Source: Enoplolaimus lenunculus
Taxonomy: Eukaryota > Nematoda > Enoplea > Enoplida > Thoracostomopsidae
Length of the DNA stretch: 64,000 bases
Direction: 5' to 3'
NCBI GenBank assembly: GCA_030248215.1
Contig: JASANG010000228.1
Location: 1 to 64,000, forward strand
Below the pieces are notes generated by a model. That model worked only from the letters and a program-made list of their open reading frames with translations. It ran no database searches and had not been told where the DNA came from. The translations under genes and the position numbers were made by a program. Within the stretch, counting starts at the first letter, position 1. Every line of letters begins with the position of its first letter. This document shows positions 45,950 through 58,114 of this stretch, piece after piece.

Positions 45950-48422
45950 TCTGTAGCGGTGTTAGGCTTCACATTTAGCCCCTGCAAGAATAGAAATTTT
46001 TGGTAGAATTTTAAATTTTTAAATTTTTAGAGCATTTGCATATGAGAGAGCCGCTGTATTGTTTAATTTAAAACTGGTTGCTACTGTCAGTTTTTTGCTT
46101 TAATGTTATTTATATATTACAGCTCTACATGCAGTTATGTTATATTTTTCAACGATAAATACCTGGCTAAAGTGAGTACTTTAGTCGGATGCATATTAAT
46201 TCGATCCCTAAGCTGTTGGCTAATATCTACAGCGCTTCGTAAACGTCGCGTTGCCTGTATATGTGGCAGCATTTTTTTGAAATTTGATGCCATATTGCAT
46301 TTTGTTGTGTTTTTGTTATAGTAATATGTCGTTTAATAATAATTTGAAGCTTTATTTATAATACGAAAGTCATCGGTCTCTGGTCTTGTTCTTGTTGCTT
46401 ACTGTGATATGTTTGTATATAAATATATAGATTTCTAAATTTTGCTTCAACGTACTCTGTATTGTAACTATTTAGGTATTGCAGCATCGAATGATTTTAT
46501 TTATAAATATATACACTACTTGGAATTTGGATCATAAACGATGGAAATATCCCTAATTAATAATTTGCACTGTGGTCTTAAGCTTATTTTTGAAAATAAG
46601 AAATTGTTTCGACGTGTGCTGCTACTCATGTTTACAGTATTAATGACGCGGAGTTGTAAAAAACAAAATACTGACATTGCATCTTTCTGAACATTTATTT
46701 AATATTTATTGGTTTTTTAGTCAGTTTTGTGCTGTTGGTGCGTTGTTAATTTTAAAAGTAATAGCAACATTTATGATGCCATCTGTTTGTTGTTTCTTGA
46801 ATTATTGCTGTTCAGATGTGTATTTTACAGCCATGACGAGTAAACATTCCGAGTTTACACAGTTTAACTCTTTTTTGTATATTAATATGTTGGGTTTGGT
46901 TGTGTAGTTATATGGTCATTATGGTATATGTACATAGCACTTTTTATACTTGATTACCATGTGGACACTGGCGCACCTTCGTTCGTTTCTGTTGCTCAAA
47001 AATTCCCACTGTTATTAGTATAGTAAAGTTTTCTGTAATATTTTTTAATTTGTCGCGTTTAGTAACTTTTGTATTGTCGAAGTAGGAATGGTGAGATAGT
47101 ATTTAGAATGTAAGTGCAAAAGGAAAGTATGTGTAAGCCGTATTCAAATTTTGAAAACATCTTTAATGGTGTAGTCATTAATTCATTTCGCGAGGGTATA
47201 ACTACGTCTAAAAGATTTTAAGAGCGACCGTAGCAAGCGAGAAAATTTTTTATTTCTAAATGTTATCCTGCAAAATGTAAACCGTATTTTTGAGGCTTTC
47301 CAGGAATTTCCGGACATTATCACATTTGTATCAGGGTGTGACCGGATTTCCGGTTCAATATTCGACACAAACAGCCGATATTTGTATAATACATATAAAA
47401 CTGCCGGATATTTACGGTTATGGTCCGACTGGCATAAAACTGGTTTTCACAATTTTCCACACTGAAGTAAAATTAACAAACCATCCTAACCAATTTAACT
47501 TTAGTTAGTGAACATACTTTTGGGTGAACCAAATACTTCAAAAAGTGCATAAATTTAAATGCTATATCCGAGTTAACATCCGGTTTCAGCAAAAATTCAC
47601 TATCGGATTCCGGTTCAGGTATTCTCTAAATTTGATATCCGATCGTACTCTGTCTTATTTACTTAGCATGCGCCGATACCAATATTATTGCCGGTACTGC
47701 TGCCAATTCTTATTTTGAAACCGTGCCGATGCCAAACCGATGCCGATTCCAATTTTTGTACACCTAAATACTTCAAAAACTACACAAATTTAAATGCTAT
47801 ACCCGAGTTAACATCTGGTTCCAGTAAAAAATTTGCTATCGGGTTCCGGTATTCTGTTAACTGATATCCGGTCGTACCCTGCCTTGTCTATTACCAACGG
47901 CGTGGTTATACGTTACTCAATCAAAGTTATATTACGCACACCAGGCGTATAGTAGTTTTTCGTTCTCCACATACTTCATTATTATTTTTTGTGTGGTTGT
48001 GAATAGAATATATATGTGCAACAGTTATCATATCTCGTCTTGTGCGTGCTATTAAAAATAAATCGTGTTGTTGTTAAAGATCAACGTTTTCCTCATGATG
48101 TTCAGTAAAGTAATTGTTGTTGTTTATGTGTATATGTCATATATTTTGATTAAATCGACAATTGAGCGAATATAAGCCATTTCAATTGCCGAATACCGTT
48201 GGTGCTTGATACGTTACCTACTTTTTGGTGACTACCAGTTTTGTTACGCTCGCGAGCCCTCATTCCACCGGCGTGCGACCAGTGAAACCCGATTGGATTG
48301 AATGATTCCCGTAAATGATTCAGTAAGGCCCCATGCAATCCACTGAGTTGTTTTGTAGGTCAAGTCCCCGTATTATTCGCAGTTGTCCTATTCAAGAGCA
48401 AAATGCAATTATTAGTCCAGTC
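45950..48422. other. SGSM3 3' flank; repeats, no gene seen
   Basis: 45950-47270 holds the presumed 3' UTR and AT-rich sequence without a recognised gene. At 47332-47650 and 47815-47881 are ccgg-rich hAT-like repeats (CAGGGTGTGACCGG start, tatccgatcgtactctg and tatccggtcgtaccctg ends). The flanks do not show a target duplication. Confidence 0.45.
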
Positions 48423-48574
48423 TACCGATGTATAGAACAGGGCCGGATCGTTGTCCGAAGGGGCTATAATAGTCAGTTTAAGCTTTAGACTAATTTTTTG
48501 CTTAGGAATAGGCTCATCCATACGCTTAGGAATATGCTTATGCTGCTGTTACGGCCCTGTTCTATACACGGGCC
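48423..48574. mobile_element. TTAGGC MITE (subfamily C)
   Basis: The left end has decayed to taccgatgtatagaac; the right end is tgttctatacacgggcc. The flanks gtccagtc (48415-48422) and gtcctgtc (48575-48582) match at 7 of 8. Confidence 0.85.
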
Positions 48575-49094
48575 GTCCTGTCAAACATATTTTGCAAACT
48601 CATAGAGGTTCGACATTTCAAGGCGGCAAAAGGATATGGCATGGCAAGATCAAAATTTCGACTAATTTTCCGCGAGTGTAAATAAACATTTACTGAGTCA
48701 TGCGGAGTGAGGCCCGGTTAAGCGGGTTCTAGCCTCACACCCAGCTGTCAATTTGAAATCTCAGTGACTGGTTTAATAGTCGCTGCATTCAGCGGTGCGC
48801 TTAGGTCATGGGCAATTAGCACCTGTTTTGTAGTATGTTGCTTACGAATCATTGAAATTTAGGTTTCGTTCCTGTGTTCATCAGAGTATAAATGGATATC
48901 CGTTTCCGGTAAAGACAATGTTCGTTTCTGTTCTACACATGACAAAAATTCGTTTATTTTTCTGCTCAAAATTAGTTCTACTTCACGTATTAATCGCGCA
49001 TTTGTTTATTTTTGGCATAAAAATAAAACATGTGAAATATTACATTTTCATCTCCGTTTCGGTTATTTTAAATATCACTTTAAATCCTGGTATT

Positions 49095-49262
49095 GGCCCA
49101 CGTTTCTTTGAAGGGCCAATCATTTTTTCGCACACTGTAGAGTAAGCTAAAGCTGCTTTTAACTATTTTTGCGTAGCTCTAGACTTAGTTATAGGCTTAT
49201 CCTTAATACACTGAGACTTTTGTCTTATGCTTATACTACTGTTACATCCGTCAAAGTAAAAT
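49095..49262. mobile_element. TTAGGC MITE, decayed
   Basis: GGCCCACGTTTCTTTGAAGGG left part, then agagtaagct, ttagttataggctta, and a cgtcaaagtaaaat right part similar to subfamily B ends. Confidence 0.55.
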
Positions 49263-49363
49263 AGAACGCGGAATTTGTACACACCTTTAATTCATTGAAC
49301 GTGGCAGGGTGCAACCATCGGTAAAATTTTTAGCCGGAGATTTTCAAATTTTGCTAGCTTACG

Positions 49364-49499
49364 CAGGGTTGCGCTATATTTGACTCGTCACAGTGTGTAA
49401 CCCGTGCGGCGCCGTGCGTCACTCGTACGGCGTCGCCGTCACCTGTGCGGTGTCGTCGTCAGGCACCAGACGTGAACAAAAGTATATAGCACAACCCTT
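49364..49499. mobile_element. GC-rich repeat with AGGGTTG(C/T)GCTATAT ends, copy 1
   Basis: CAGGGTTGCGCTATATTTG on the left faces GTATATAGCACAACCCTT on the right. The core repeats cgtgcg, cgtacgg and gcgtcg words. A related element is at 50784. No target duplication was found. Confidence 0.55.
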
Positions 49500-49658
49500 A
49501 GGCGTAAAGAAACAGAAGCGTAAATTGAGAAAAGTGGACAAGAGCCGATCATACATATGGCGCTGTTCAAATAGGGAATTGCTATTTGCATACTTTTTCA
49601 TAGTAAAACACTGTATTCGTGATTTACTGTAATTAATTTTCTGTTGCTAATATGCAGG

Positions 49659-52600
49659 ATGTATTTTGAAGCAACTGAATCCATGCACACGCAATCGAAC
49701 GGTAGATCCAGTCACGTTGTTAACGAACTGCTACTAGTTGATGTGGGTAAGTGTCGTGAACTTTGGCAACTCGAAAAAACGGCTACATTAAGAATTTAGT
49801 TTCTAGATAACATTTGCCTAAGCTTATTTCGTAACTATATATTCTGAATTAGTTTGCCGGTTTGAAGTTATTATTTAGTTTTTTAGAATTAGCCTGTACA
49901 GATTTATACTGCATATTATGGTTTTTGATAATAACAATAATTTCACCGTATTGTAATCAAATTTTGTAATGTTGTACTTTTATTGGCTGACAGGGTCAAA
50001 TTCAATGTGCTTTTATTGGTTGACAGGGTCAAATTCAACGCGGACTGTGATTCCACCAGCATCAAGGCGTTATCGAACGTCAGCTGAAACTAATTCCGCT
50101 GAGGTTGATGAGTTGCATTATAACGATAATCGGTCAAACCACAAGCGATCCAAAATATTGCCATCAAATGACTTACGACACCGCATTAAACGAGATGAAG
50201 TTTCTCGACGAAGCGAAAAACCGTGCATCAGTAGCAGGGATGGTGAGTGCTCTTCATCGGCGACTGCCGATAAAAATTTGCCTGCTGGCGATCTCAGACA
50301 ACGCTTACGGATTGTCAAACGGACGAGTAGCGCAGGTACGTAAGTTGACCTAGTTGTATTATTTTGAAGCTGAAATGTTTTGGTGCGTGGCTTTATTTGC
50401 GAATTTTTGTGAACTTTAACTGTGCCTATTGAGTATTAAAGTCTTTTCAAAGCAAAAATAACTTAGGACGTGGGTCGTGTTAATTTTGTTTAGAAACAGC
50501 AAGTAAGTGAACAATATACTAAATCAATCACTCGTCTGATTACCACTAGTCTCACATTTTACTTCAGATTCTGTGTAATTTTCATAAGTGAACAGTATAA
50601 AGTCGTTCGTTCAACAAAGTTGGATCGGATGCTGGATATTATTAGCTAAATATGGTATAAGTGGCGTTTGTCTGTTTCAGATCGTAGCACAGATTATTTG
50701 CTGAAACAGAAAATACGCGAAAAAGGTATCATCGTTTTACGTATTTAAGTGTTTTCTTCGTTTTCTTTAAATCTTGCAAACTTTGGGTTGCACTATATTT
50801 TGGTAACGTCCGGCGCCGTCCGTCACCGTATGTTTGTCGTACGGAGACGTCTAACAACGTACGTCACCTGGCGGTATCGTAGGTGATTACTGACGTACGA
50901 TACCGTATGGTGACGGTCGGTGACAAACGCGCCGGGCGCCACCGGACGGCGCCGCACGACAAGTATAATAACGCCACCCTTATGTTGTCCATGCAAGCAC
51001 AATATGTTTCTTGATTTCAAACACAATGTCAGTTTTTTCTTTCTCTATTTTGATGAAAAGATTGTCAAAAGCGTGCAGAATGCAGCCTTTCAGATATAGT
51101 TCATCATCATTTGCGTAACTCATAGGGTCATTTGCAGCTCGCGATTTCATCAACCAATAACACAAAGCCACTTCTGTCCATAGCCAATTGTCGTAAAAGA
51201 GTCAGATAGTCACGTTTGAAAACAGCCGCATTTCGGTTTACGATATCATGGACAGGTCGACAGTTAACATCCTTGAACAGCTTGCGTTGCCATGTATTGC
51301 GCACTCCTCGGAAGGGCCGACGCCATCCCTCATCAGCCGGAATAGGGTGGAACAAAGATTTGAACGGTAGGCGAACGGTTTCCATACGCGCGACATGCCC
51401 GAACCAATATAGCCGCCGCTTGAGGATCGACTCCGAAACGGTTTCCTTGATGCCCATTTGCCTGCGAACTTCGACGTTTGTAACGTGGTCACGGTAGGAG
51501 ACGTGCAGTATCCAGCGCAGCATTCGGTGGTCGAAGGCATCCAGTCGCCGCTCGTGGTTAGCCTTGATCGGCCACGTTTCACAGGCATAGAGGAGCACCG
51601 GTCGAACGCAGGCCATGTAGATCCGGCGTTTCAGCTGTTTTGACAGGTTCCGGTTTCCCCACACAGCTTTCAGCGCCAGCATGGCGTTGTACGCCTTTGC
51701 TATTCTGGTGCGGATTTCGGTAGACCCATCGCCGGAAGAGGATATTGAGCTGCCAAGGTAGGTGAAGTCGTCCACCACTTCAATGGTTTCTCTGGCGATG
51801 CTTATTTTCGGTCTTGTTTCGGTGCCACAGCACAGGATCTTCGTCTTCGCCGTACTGATCACCAGGCCGATGCGCTTCGCGTTCTCATCCAGCCGACTCT
51901 GGGCTTTCAGCGAGCACGGCTATGTCGTCCACAAACGTCAGGTCGGACAGGACGGAGCTGTCATCGGTTTCGCTACCCATCAGGACCCCGTCAACGTGGT
52001 CATCGAAGGACACTTTGAGCAACCAATCCACGCACCAGTTGAAGAGAATGGGTGAAGAGATGCCTCCCTGACGCACACCGGTGTGGATCTCGAAGGTGTC
52101 GGTCGCGGTACCGTATACCCCTACACGGCATTTCGTCGATCGGTAGAGGGCCCGGAACATCGATATAATCTTCTGCGGGACTCCAGAAGCCGCCATTATC
52201 AGCCACAGGCTATCTCTATCGATGCTATCGAAGGCTGCTGCGAAATCGACGAAGCCAATAAATGTTGCTCGCCCGAATTCGTTCCGGGTTTCAATTACTT
52301 GGCGCAGGGTGAAGATCTGGTCGGCACAGCTTCTTCCAGCCCGGAACCCAGCTTGGTTCTCACGGGTAAGCGGGTCGCGCCATTGCTTGATGCGGTCAAT
52401 CAGGACTGCTTCTAGAATCTTGGACGCGATGTCCAGGAGGCTGATTCCCCGGTAGTTCTTGCACATGCTCTTATCGCCCTTCTTGAACAGCGGGACAACT
52501 TCGGCGATCTCCCAGTCGGATGGGATCGACTCGCTGCGCCATATAGTTTCAAAAAGGGACACCAGGTCAGTGGCGACTGGCTCACCACCGTATTTGTAGG

Positions 52601-55600
52601 CTTCGGGCGGTAGACCATCTTCTCCACCTGCTCTTCCTGATCTGGTCGATCTGATTGCCTTCTTGACGTCCTCCAGGCTAGGCGGCTCCACGCGAATGCA
52701 GGTGGCGGGGATCGGGGTGCCAAGGTCTTCGGCGGACAGTGGGTTTGCTGGGCTTGGTCGGTTAAGCAACTCCTTGAAGTGCTCAGCCCATCTTTCTAGC
52801 TTCGCTTGCTTCCCATCAATCAAAATGCCGTTTCGGTCTTTCAGCGTCGGGGGGGCACAGCCTTTCTTGTTCAGGGACTTTACCATCTGGAACAGCTTTC
52901 GCGAATCACCGACCCTGTTTGCTTGCTCTGCATCGACAACGAATCGGGTCCACATGACTTCACGGTCGCCAGCAACTGCTCGTCTGACTGCATTTCGTAG
53001 TCTATTGCACTTTGGCTGGCTTCTTCGCTGGTCCATCAGTGATATCGTTTCGTTTGAGATCCAACCAGAGCGGTTGATGCGGCGGACACCGAGCGTCTCG
53101 AAACAGGCCTGGTTCAGGTTTGTGGCCATGAGTGCGCACCTCTGCTCCACATCTGCATCAGCATTGTGGGCGGTTCCGACACGGACATAGGTCTGCCGGA
53201 AATCTTCTCGCTTTTCCACGACCTTGAAACGATCGACATCGTATCGCTTCTTCATCGGGCGGCATTTGGACGCGGAGAAGCGAATCCTCACACGGCATCG
53301 GACAAGACCATGGTCGGAGCTCCATTCGTTGCCCCAGAACGTTCTGCTGTCCAGCACTGAGGTTCTCCATCGGTCACGCACCAGGATGAAGTCGATTTGG
53401 TTCTCGGCATTCCCGGCATTAGACATCCAGGTGGCAAGATGGCGGCGCTTGTGCTTGAATCCCGTATTTGTGGCGAACAGCCGTTGTTGACCAATCAACG
53501 AGACTAGCCGATCTCCATTGTTGCTTCTGGTGCCCAGGCTGAACGGGCCCAGCATGCTGCCTTCACATGGGTGTCGCGGACCGAGTTGGGCATTCCAGTC
53601 GCCGGCGACGATCAGGAAGTCAGACTTGGCAACGCCGGCTAGTGCAGTGTCGACTTCACTGTAGAACTGATCTTTCACGGCGTCTGTGGAGCCTTCTGTA
53701 GGAGCGTAGACGGACACAATGCACAGGTTAAATGGACGGCACTTGACACGGATGCGCATCACTCGGGGACTAATAAAGTCGCACGCTTTGACGCAACTTG
53801 CCAACGATTGTTCTAGGGCGATCCCCACCCCATGATTTCCGCTTCCATCGGACGGGCCTGACCAGTACAAGGTGTAGCTCTTCTTTGGCAGGTCTTCGTT
53901 CGCTTTTTCTTCATCACGGCAGACGATGCATTTCCATGCGGCAGCAGAGGCACGGGCAGTGCGTATACAGTCGAAACCAGCACACGTGTAGTGACACCAA
54001 AGTCCACACTTCGTACAACCAATACTGCATAACGATAACCTCATTTTTGTTGTTGCAGTAGAAGACATAAAAGATTTTTGCATGCGACAAACCGATAGCG
54101 ATGAAGCTTACGACCCATCGAATCCAGAAGGTTTGTGGTTTTTATTACATTAGTGCAAATATGGAAGCTAAATTCTGGTGTATATTTTTTACACAAAAAT
54201 ATTTCTTATGGTAATACTAATCTTTAGCAGTTATGAAAGTAACGGTCTAGAAGATTAATTGTAAAATTAATCATCGAGATTCCAATTGTAATTTTAACCG
54301 CAATGTTACACTTTAAATAACGTGGCCATGTAATTTTGATGTTCTTATCATAGATGGGCACCGGATATCCGGATATATACGAAATGAAATAAATATGTAT
54401 CCGCATATCTGGATATCCGAAATGCTATTGCTTAAAATTTTTTTGGACATTGTTTCACTACTAAAGTAGGTGGTGCAGACGAAAAGAAATTCTGTCTTCT
54501 AACCTCAGTCAGAATATTGAACTAAATTCTTGACGATTTTTAGTAGATTTGGTTTTTTGGTTTATATTTGTAAAATTTAGTTGTCTTTGACATTGGTCTT
54601 TTTTCTAATTGTACTTACTGTCAGAAAAGTTTTTATAATTAAGTAATTAAATATATTGAAAACGTTTCTCTTCTAACATCTTGTTGGATACTTTCATGAA
54701 TACGGTGCTGTGGAGGGCCTTGTGTATGGAAAAGTACATTTTTGGTTCTGCAGTAGTCTATATAATATCACAAAACGTGAAGGTGGTAGCATCTGATAGA
54801 AACCCTGTTTCAGTGGTTTAAAACAGACGGAGACCAACCAAATCAACTCAATTTCAGGCAGCCAACGCAAGTATTTATTAGCCAGTAGCAATCTTTAACC
54901 GAATACCCAACAATACTGCAGCAGTTTTATAATAATTTACTATTTTTAGAATTTTATGTTTTACTCTCATAACAATGAGCTTATAGGTCAGTACTTCTCT
55001 AGAGCAACAAGTTAAAACAAGTGCTTAAAAACAAAAATTGAGGTTCGAAAACCAAAAAACGCAAAGTCGAGGTTCGTATATCGGGATATCTATCCCGCTA
55101 GAGTTGCCGGATATCCGGATATGAAAAAATATCCGATGCTCATCAGAAGTCATACTAAGTTTTCAAATAATGTCAATATTAATAGTCGTAAGGGCAGTGA
55201 ATATAAGACATCGAAACAAAAACTTTAAGAATTATTATTAGCTAGGTTTTTCTTGTCATTTCGCACATATATAATAATTACATTTTAAGAAAAATTAGCT
55301 TTGCGATTTTTCCGCTTTTTGTACTACAGTTTTAATATTATGTTTTCAGTTCCATCATATCGTAGAAAGCGTTCACCGATTCGTGAGCTTTCGCCGCCAC
55401 CCATAAAATATATGCGACCAATTCGTGCAATGCGAAGCCGAAATCCGTCTAGGCAATCACCTGACCGTGATAGACACAAGCATTCGACAGACGATGGAAG
55501 GAGTAGTAGTCGTTCACGCCCAAGGGTGTCAAAAAGCTACTTATATCCGAGAACCGAGCATATATCCACCGCTCACGCTCTATCCTTTGAAGCTCATCCG

Positions 55601-57796
55601 CATTTCCAGTTAACATTTGCCCAACCGCAGGTACAACTTGCTGTTCCCAGTTCCGTTTTGCCAATGCAAGTCTTCGCGCCTATAACCACACCTATGTCGG
55701 GATTTGCTATGCCTCAGCCTGGGCCAGTTCTTCAAGCTCCTGTAGTTCCGTTTCCGGTATCGCATACCCATGAACAACCAACTCAGCCTCAACCGATTGC
55801 AACAAAGATACTCATTAACCCTCATTTCAAAGGATGGGGATCGGATCCAAACCGACTGAAAACCATTGTACCCGAAGCTTCGCTTAACGAAGTTGAAAGT
55901 CAGATTAAAAATTCTAGTCAAAATACTCTGTCAGGTTCGGACTCTAGAAAAGAGCAAGAAATGATTGATAATGCATGTGAAGAGAGCAAAATTGATAAAA
56001 TTAGCAGCTTTTGTGGGGTGTCAATTATAAATCGAGAAGAAAATATCGATTCCAACAGTGTTACAATGGTCGAAAATTTTTACGGGAATAATAATGAACG
56101 GCTGGCATGCGTTCCGTCGTGGCCTAATTTAAATCTCACCGCTGAAGCCGCTGCAAGTCAGTCAGCAGATTTGCAATGGCAGTTTGGTATCCCCATCAGC
56201 GAAGATATAGAATTCGAATCCTGTGTCAAGGAAACGCTGGATCATTTGATTTCGTTAAGGTATGTGCACGTTTTGTTTCGATCTTTCTATTATGACTCAA
56301 TCATTCGCTCAAGCAGAATGGAGATTTGCCATGGTTTTGTGAGATTTCCATAGGGCTCGAGCGTCAAGCTCTTATAGCTGAGTGGCGATGTTAATCGCCT
56401 CCAAGTCTAGTGCCCTGAGTTTGATTCTAAACTTGAAAACTAGATTTTAATTTAAATCGTATAAATTCATGTGCGCATCGCTTAATTAATGGTACTTTTG
56501 GTTACTTGTTTGCAAGGCCGTAGCTATTGTTGCAAGACTGTGTAATCGAATAATTTGCACAAAGATATAGGATACATGTGTGAGTGGGTACAGTGTAGTC
56601 TCATTTTCTTATGAGTATTTGTATTTTAAAAAACAATTTTGTAAATCTTGGCGTCTATCATACGTTTTAACTGTTGTTAGTCTCAAAACGTGGTCGGTGC
56701 GTGGTTTCTATTACAATCGTTGGTGAAAGTTTACGTGTAGCTTTTAAGTAGCATTTTCAAATACAATGGTAATAACTGTTTTATCATTTATTTCAGTGTG
56801 AACGCAGTAGATAGTGGTTCATCGAATGTTTCTGATTCGAACGGTAATGAAAACGATGAGTAAATTATACATTTTGCATTTTAGGTGCAGTTATGCAATA
56901 TGTAACTGTTAAGCTATAACGTAGAATAAACGGCCTGTGTTACATTGAAGGGTATACCGTTTTTCTGCGCTTCAATCGAACAAACTTTTAGCTTTAGAGA
57001 ATTTTTTCTTACATTGAGACTCTGGTTTAGAAATCTGATTGACTATTAACTGTGGACTGTTTAATACCGCTGTCAAATTAACATTGGCCAAATAACCAAT
57101 AAACTGCAACAAAACCAGGAAGCTAATGGTACCGATATAGTTTTTCACTTGCTTAACGCGTTATGACGAAGTTCATTGTCGTTCGGCATCATGCAGCATA
57201 GTATTTGAATTAAAACAGCTTCAACATAAATTGAACTTAACTGATGTTTCTGGGTTTAACAGCGTTGTGTATATCATCCAGCTGTAACTCGAAATATACG
57301 GTTTTCTCGAATATAGTTATGCAGTTATTTTGCGTTGGGCATAGAAATTTTTTTATGCAGTAAAGTTGTTCTCGCCTTAACTCAGCCATTGAAAATGTGC
57401 GTACGGTAAAAAGAGCGAATAATATATAATAGACTGATATGTGCTTGAAAACTTTTTGACCTTAAAAGTAACTTTGTCAGCTAGTGGTACTCAATTGCAA
57501 TAGCACTGATTGTCTATAAGATTTGAGTGTTTGGCCAGTGTATAGAACAGGGCAGCAGCAGTAGTGTACACATATTCCTAAGCCTAAACGTATGAATTAG
57601 CTAATAAATTTTTTTGGCCAATTCAAACGAATAAGTTGTAAAAATCAATTACAGACGCAAGCCCCAAAACGACCTAACCTTGCGATATTTGTTCAATCGA
57701 TCATTTGTTCCAGAAGCACGCACCGAAATTATTAAGGTTTTGGATGAACTTGGTAGTATTATGTTACATCGAACAATTGCAGCATATCTATATTGA
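49659..57796 (+). CDS. Arg/Ser-rich protein of unknown family, six exons
   Basis: Exons 49659-49746, 50027-50335, 54059-54130, 55350-56259, 56797-56859 and 57655-57796 join in matching phases to 527 residues. I do not recognise the family. Visible features: two DLRxR motifs (SNDLRHRIKRD and AGDLRQRLRIVKR), an acidic stretch (RQTDSDEAYDPSNPE), an RS-like basic region (SYRRKRSPIRELSPPP, RSRNPSRQSPDRDRHKH, SSSRSRPRVSK), a Pro/Gln-rich middle and a short structured-looking C-terminus (PEARTEIIKVLDELG). The composition suggests a nuclear RNA-linked protein, but that is inference. ATG 49659 directly follows a gcag acceptor, so an upstream non-coding exon or trans-splicing is likely. If the exon 5 donor is not used, translation ends at once in TAA. 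Intron 2 holds an antisense LINE. Confidence 0.72.
49976..50043 (+). repeat. 33-bp tandem duplication of the exon 2 splice acceptor
   Basis: The block cttttattgg(c/t)tgacag followed by GGTCAAATTCA occurs twice, giving AG acceptors at 49992-49993 and 50025-50026. The distance is exactly 33 nt, so both keep frame; the upstream site would add 11 residues. Confidence 0.88.
50784..50982. mobile_element. GC-rich repeat, copy 2, in RS-gene intron 2
   Basis: GGGTTGCACTATATTT left and AGTATAATAACGCCACCC right are inverted. The core has cgtacg, ggcgcc and cggtgac words with dyad symmetry about 50880. It is much richer in CG than its surroundings. Confidence 0.5.
51090..54040 (-). mobile_element. 5'-truncated LINE (APE endonuclease plus reverse transcriptase), RTE/CR1-like
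   Basis: The first open frame runs from about 54040 to 51885. It has a partial PHD-like zinc finger (CTKCGLWCHYTC, WKCIVC), an AP-endonuclease-like domain (SVYAPTEGS, VAGDWNAQLG, NQIDFILV, SSDHGLV) and a reverse transcriptase (FKKGDKSMCKNYRGISLL, QAGFRAGRSCADQI, VDFAAAFDSID, GVRQGGISSPILFN, catalytic FVDD). A frameshift near 51890 moves the end into another frame (51862-51128) with YLGSSISSSGDGS and RLYWFGHVARM. The first zinc-binding cysteines are missing, so it is 5'-truncated, as target-primed insertion often leaves. Short GATGATGA at about 51100 may be the 3' tail. With one frameshift and no in-frame stops it looks fairly recent. It sits antisense in RS-gene intron 2, up to the exon 3 acceptor. 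Confidence 0.92.
54351..55146. mobile_element. Element with GGATATCCGG ends in RS-gene intron 3
   Basis: TAGATGGGCACCGGATATCCGG at the left is mirrored by ATATCCGATGCTCATCA at the right. The 800-bp AT-rich interior has no coding capacity. No clear target duplication was found. Confidence 0.5.
56346..56475 (+). mobile_element. tRNA-derived SINE, diverged copy 3
   Basis: GCTCGAGCGTCAAGCTCTTA, A-box-like TAGCTGAGTGGCGA and B-box-like GAGTTTGATTC match the heads of the minus-strand copies at 22728 and 23032. It lies in RS-gene intron 4. Confidence 0.55.
56940..57090. mobile_element. TTAGGC MITE (B), heavily decayed
   Basis: Only ttacattgaaggg, accgtttttctgcg and caaattaacattggcc remain recognisable; the hexamer core is lost. 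RS-gene intron 5. Confidence 0.4.
57531..57632. mobile_element. TTAGGC MITE (C), internally deleted, next to RS-gene exon 6
   Basis: It starts ggccagtgtatagaacagg, keeps cctaagccta and ends in ggcca about 25 bp before the exon 6 acceptor. Confidence 0.55.
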
Positions 57797-58114
57797 AGTA
57801 TTGCGCGAACTATGCGTGATGTATATAGCTAATTTTGAGCATAAAAACAACGAAATTTCGCTCTTTCTATAAAGGAAACGGACACCGATTTTTAACGGAA
57901 ATGGCAGTGGATTGATTCAAAACCACTATTTCGTTCTTTACCAGGGTACGGTCCATATCCGGCTCCAGCAAAAATACGACTTTTTCTCCACCTCCGGCTC
58001 TGGTAAATTTTGTTCATCTCCAACTTCGGCTACTTCATTCCTGGTTGCACCTTGTTTTAATCCAATATTTCTACTTTCTGCCACATTGCTGTGATAGTTT
58101 ATTATTATTTAGGC

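Noticed and set aside
50784-50982. Possible CpG-island promoter
   Set aside because: Inverted ends and a related copy at 49364 point to a mobile repeat.
54041-54083. First codons of the long LINE frame
   Set aside because: They are the antisense of host exon 3 and its splice acceptor, not LINE sequence.
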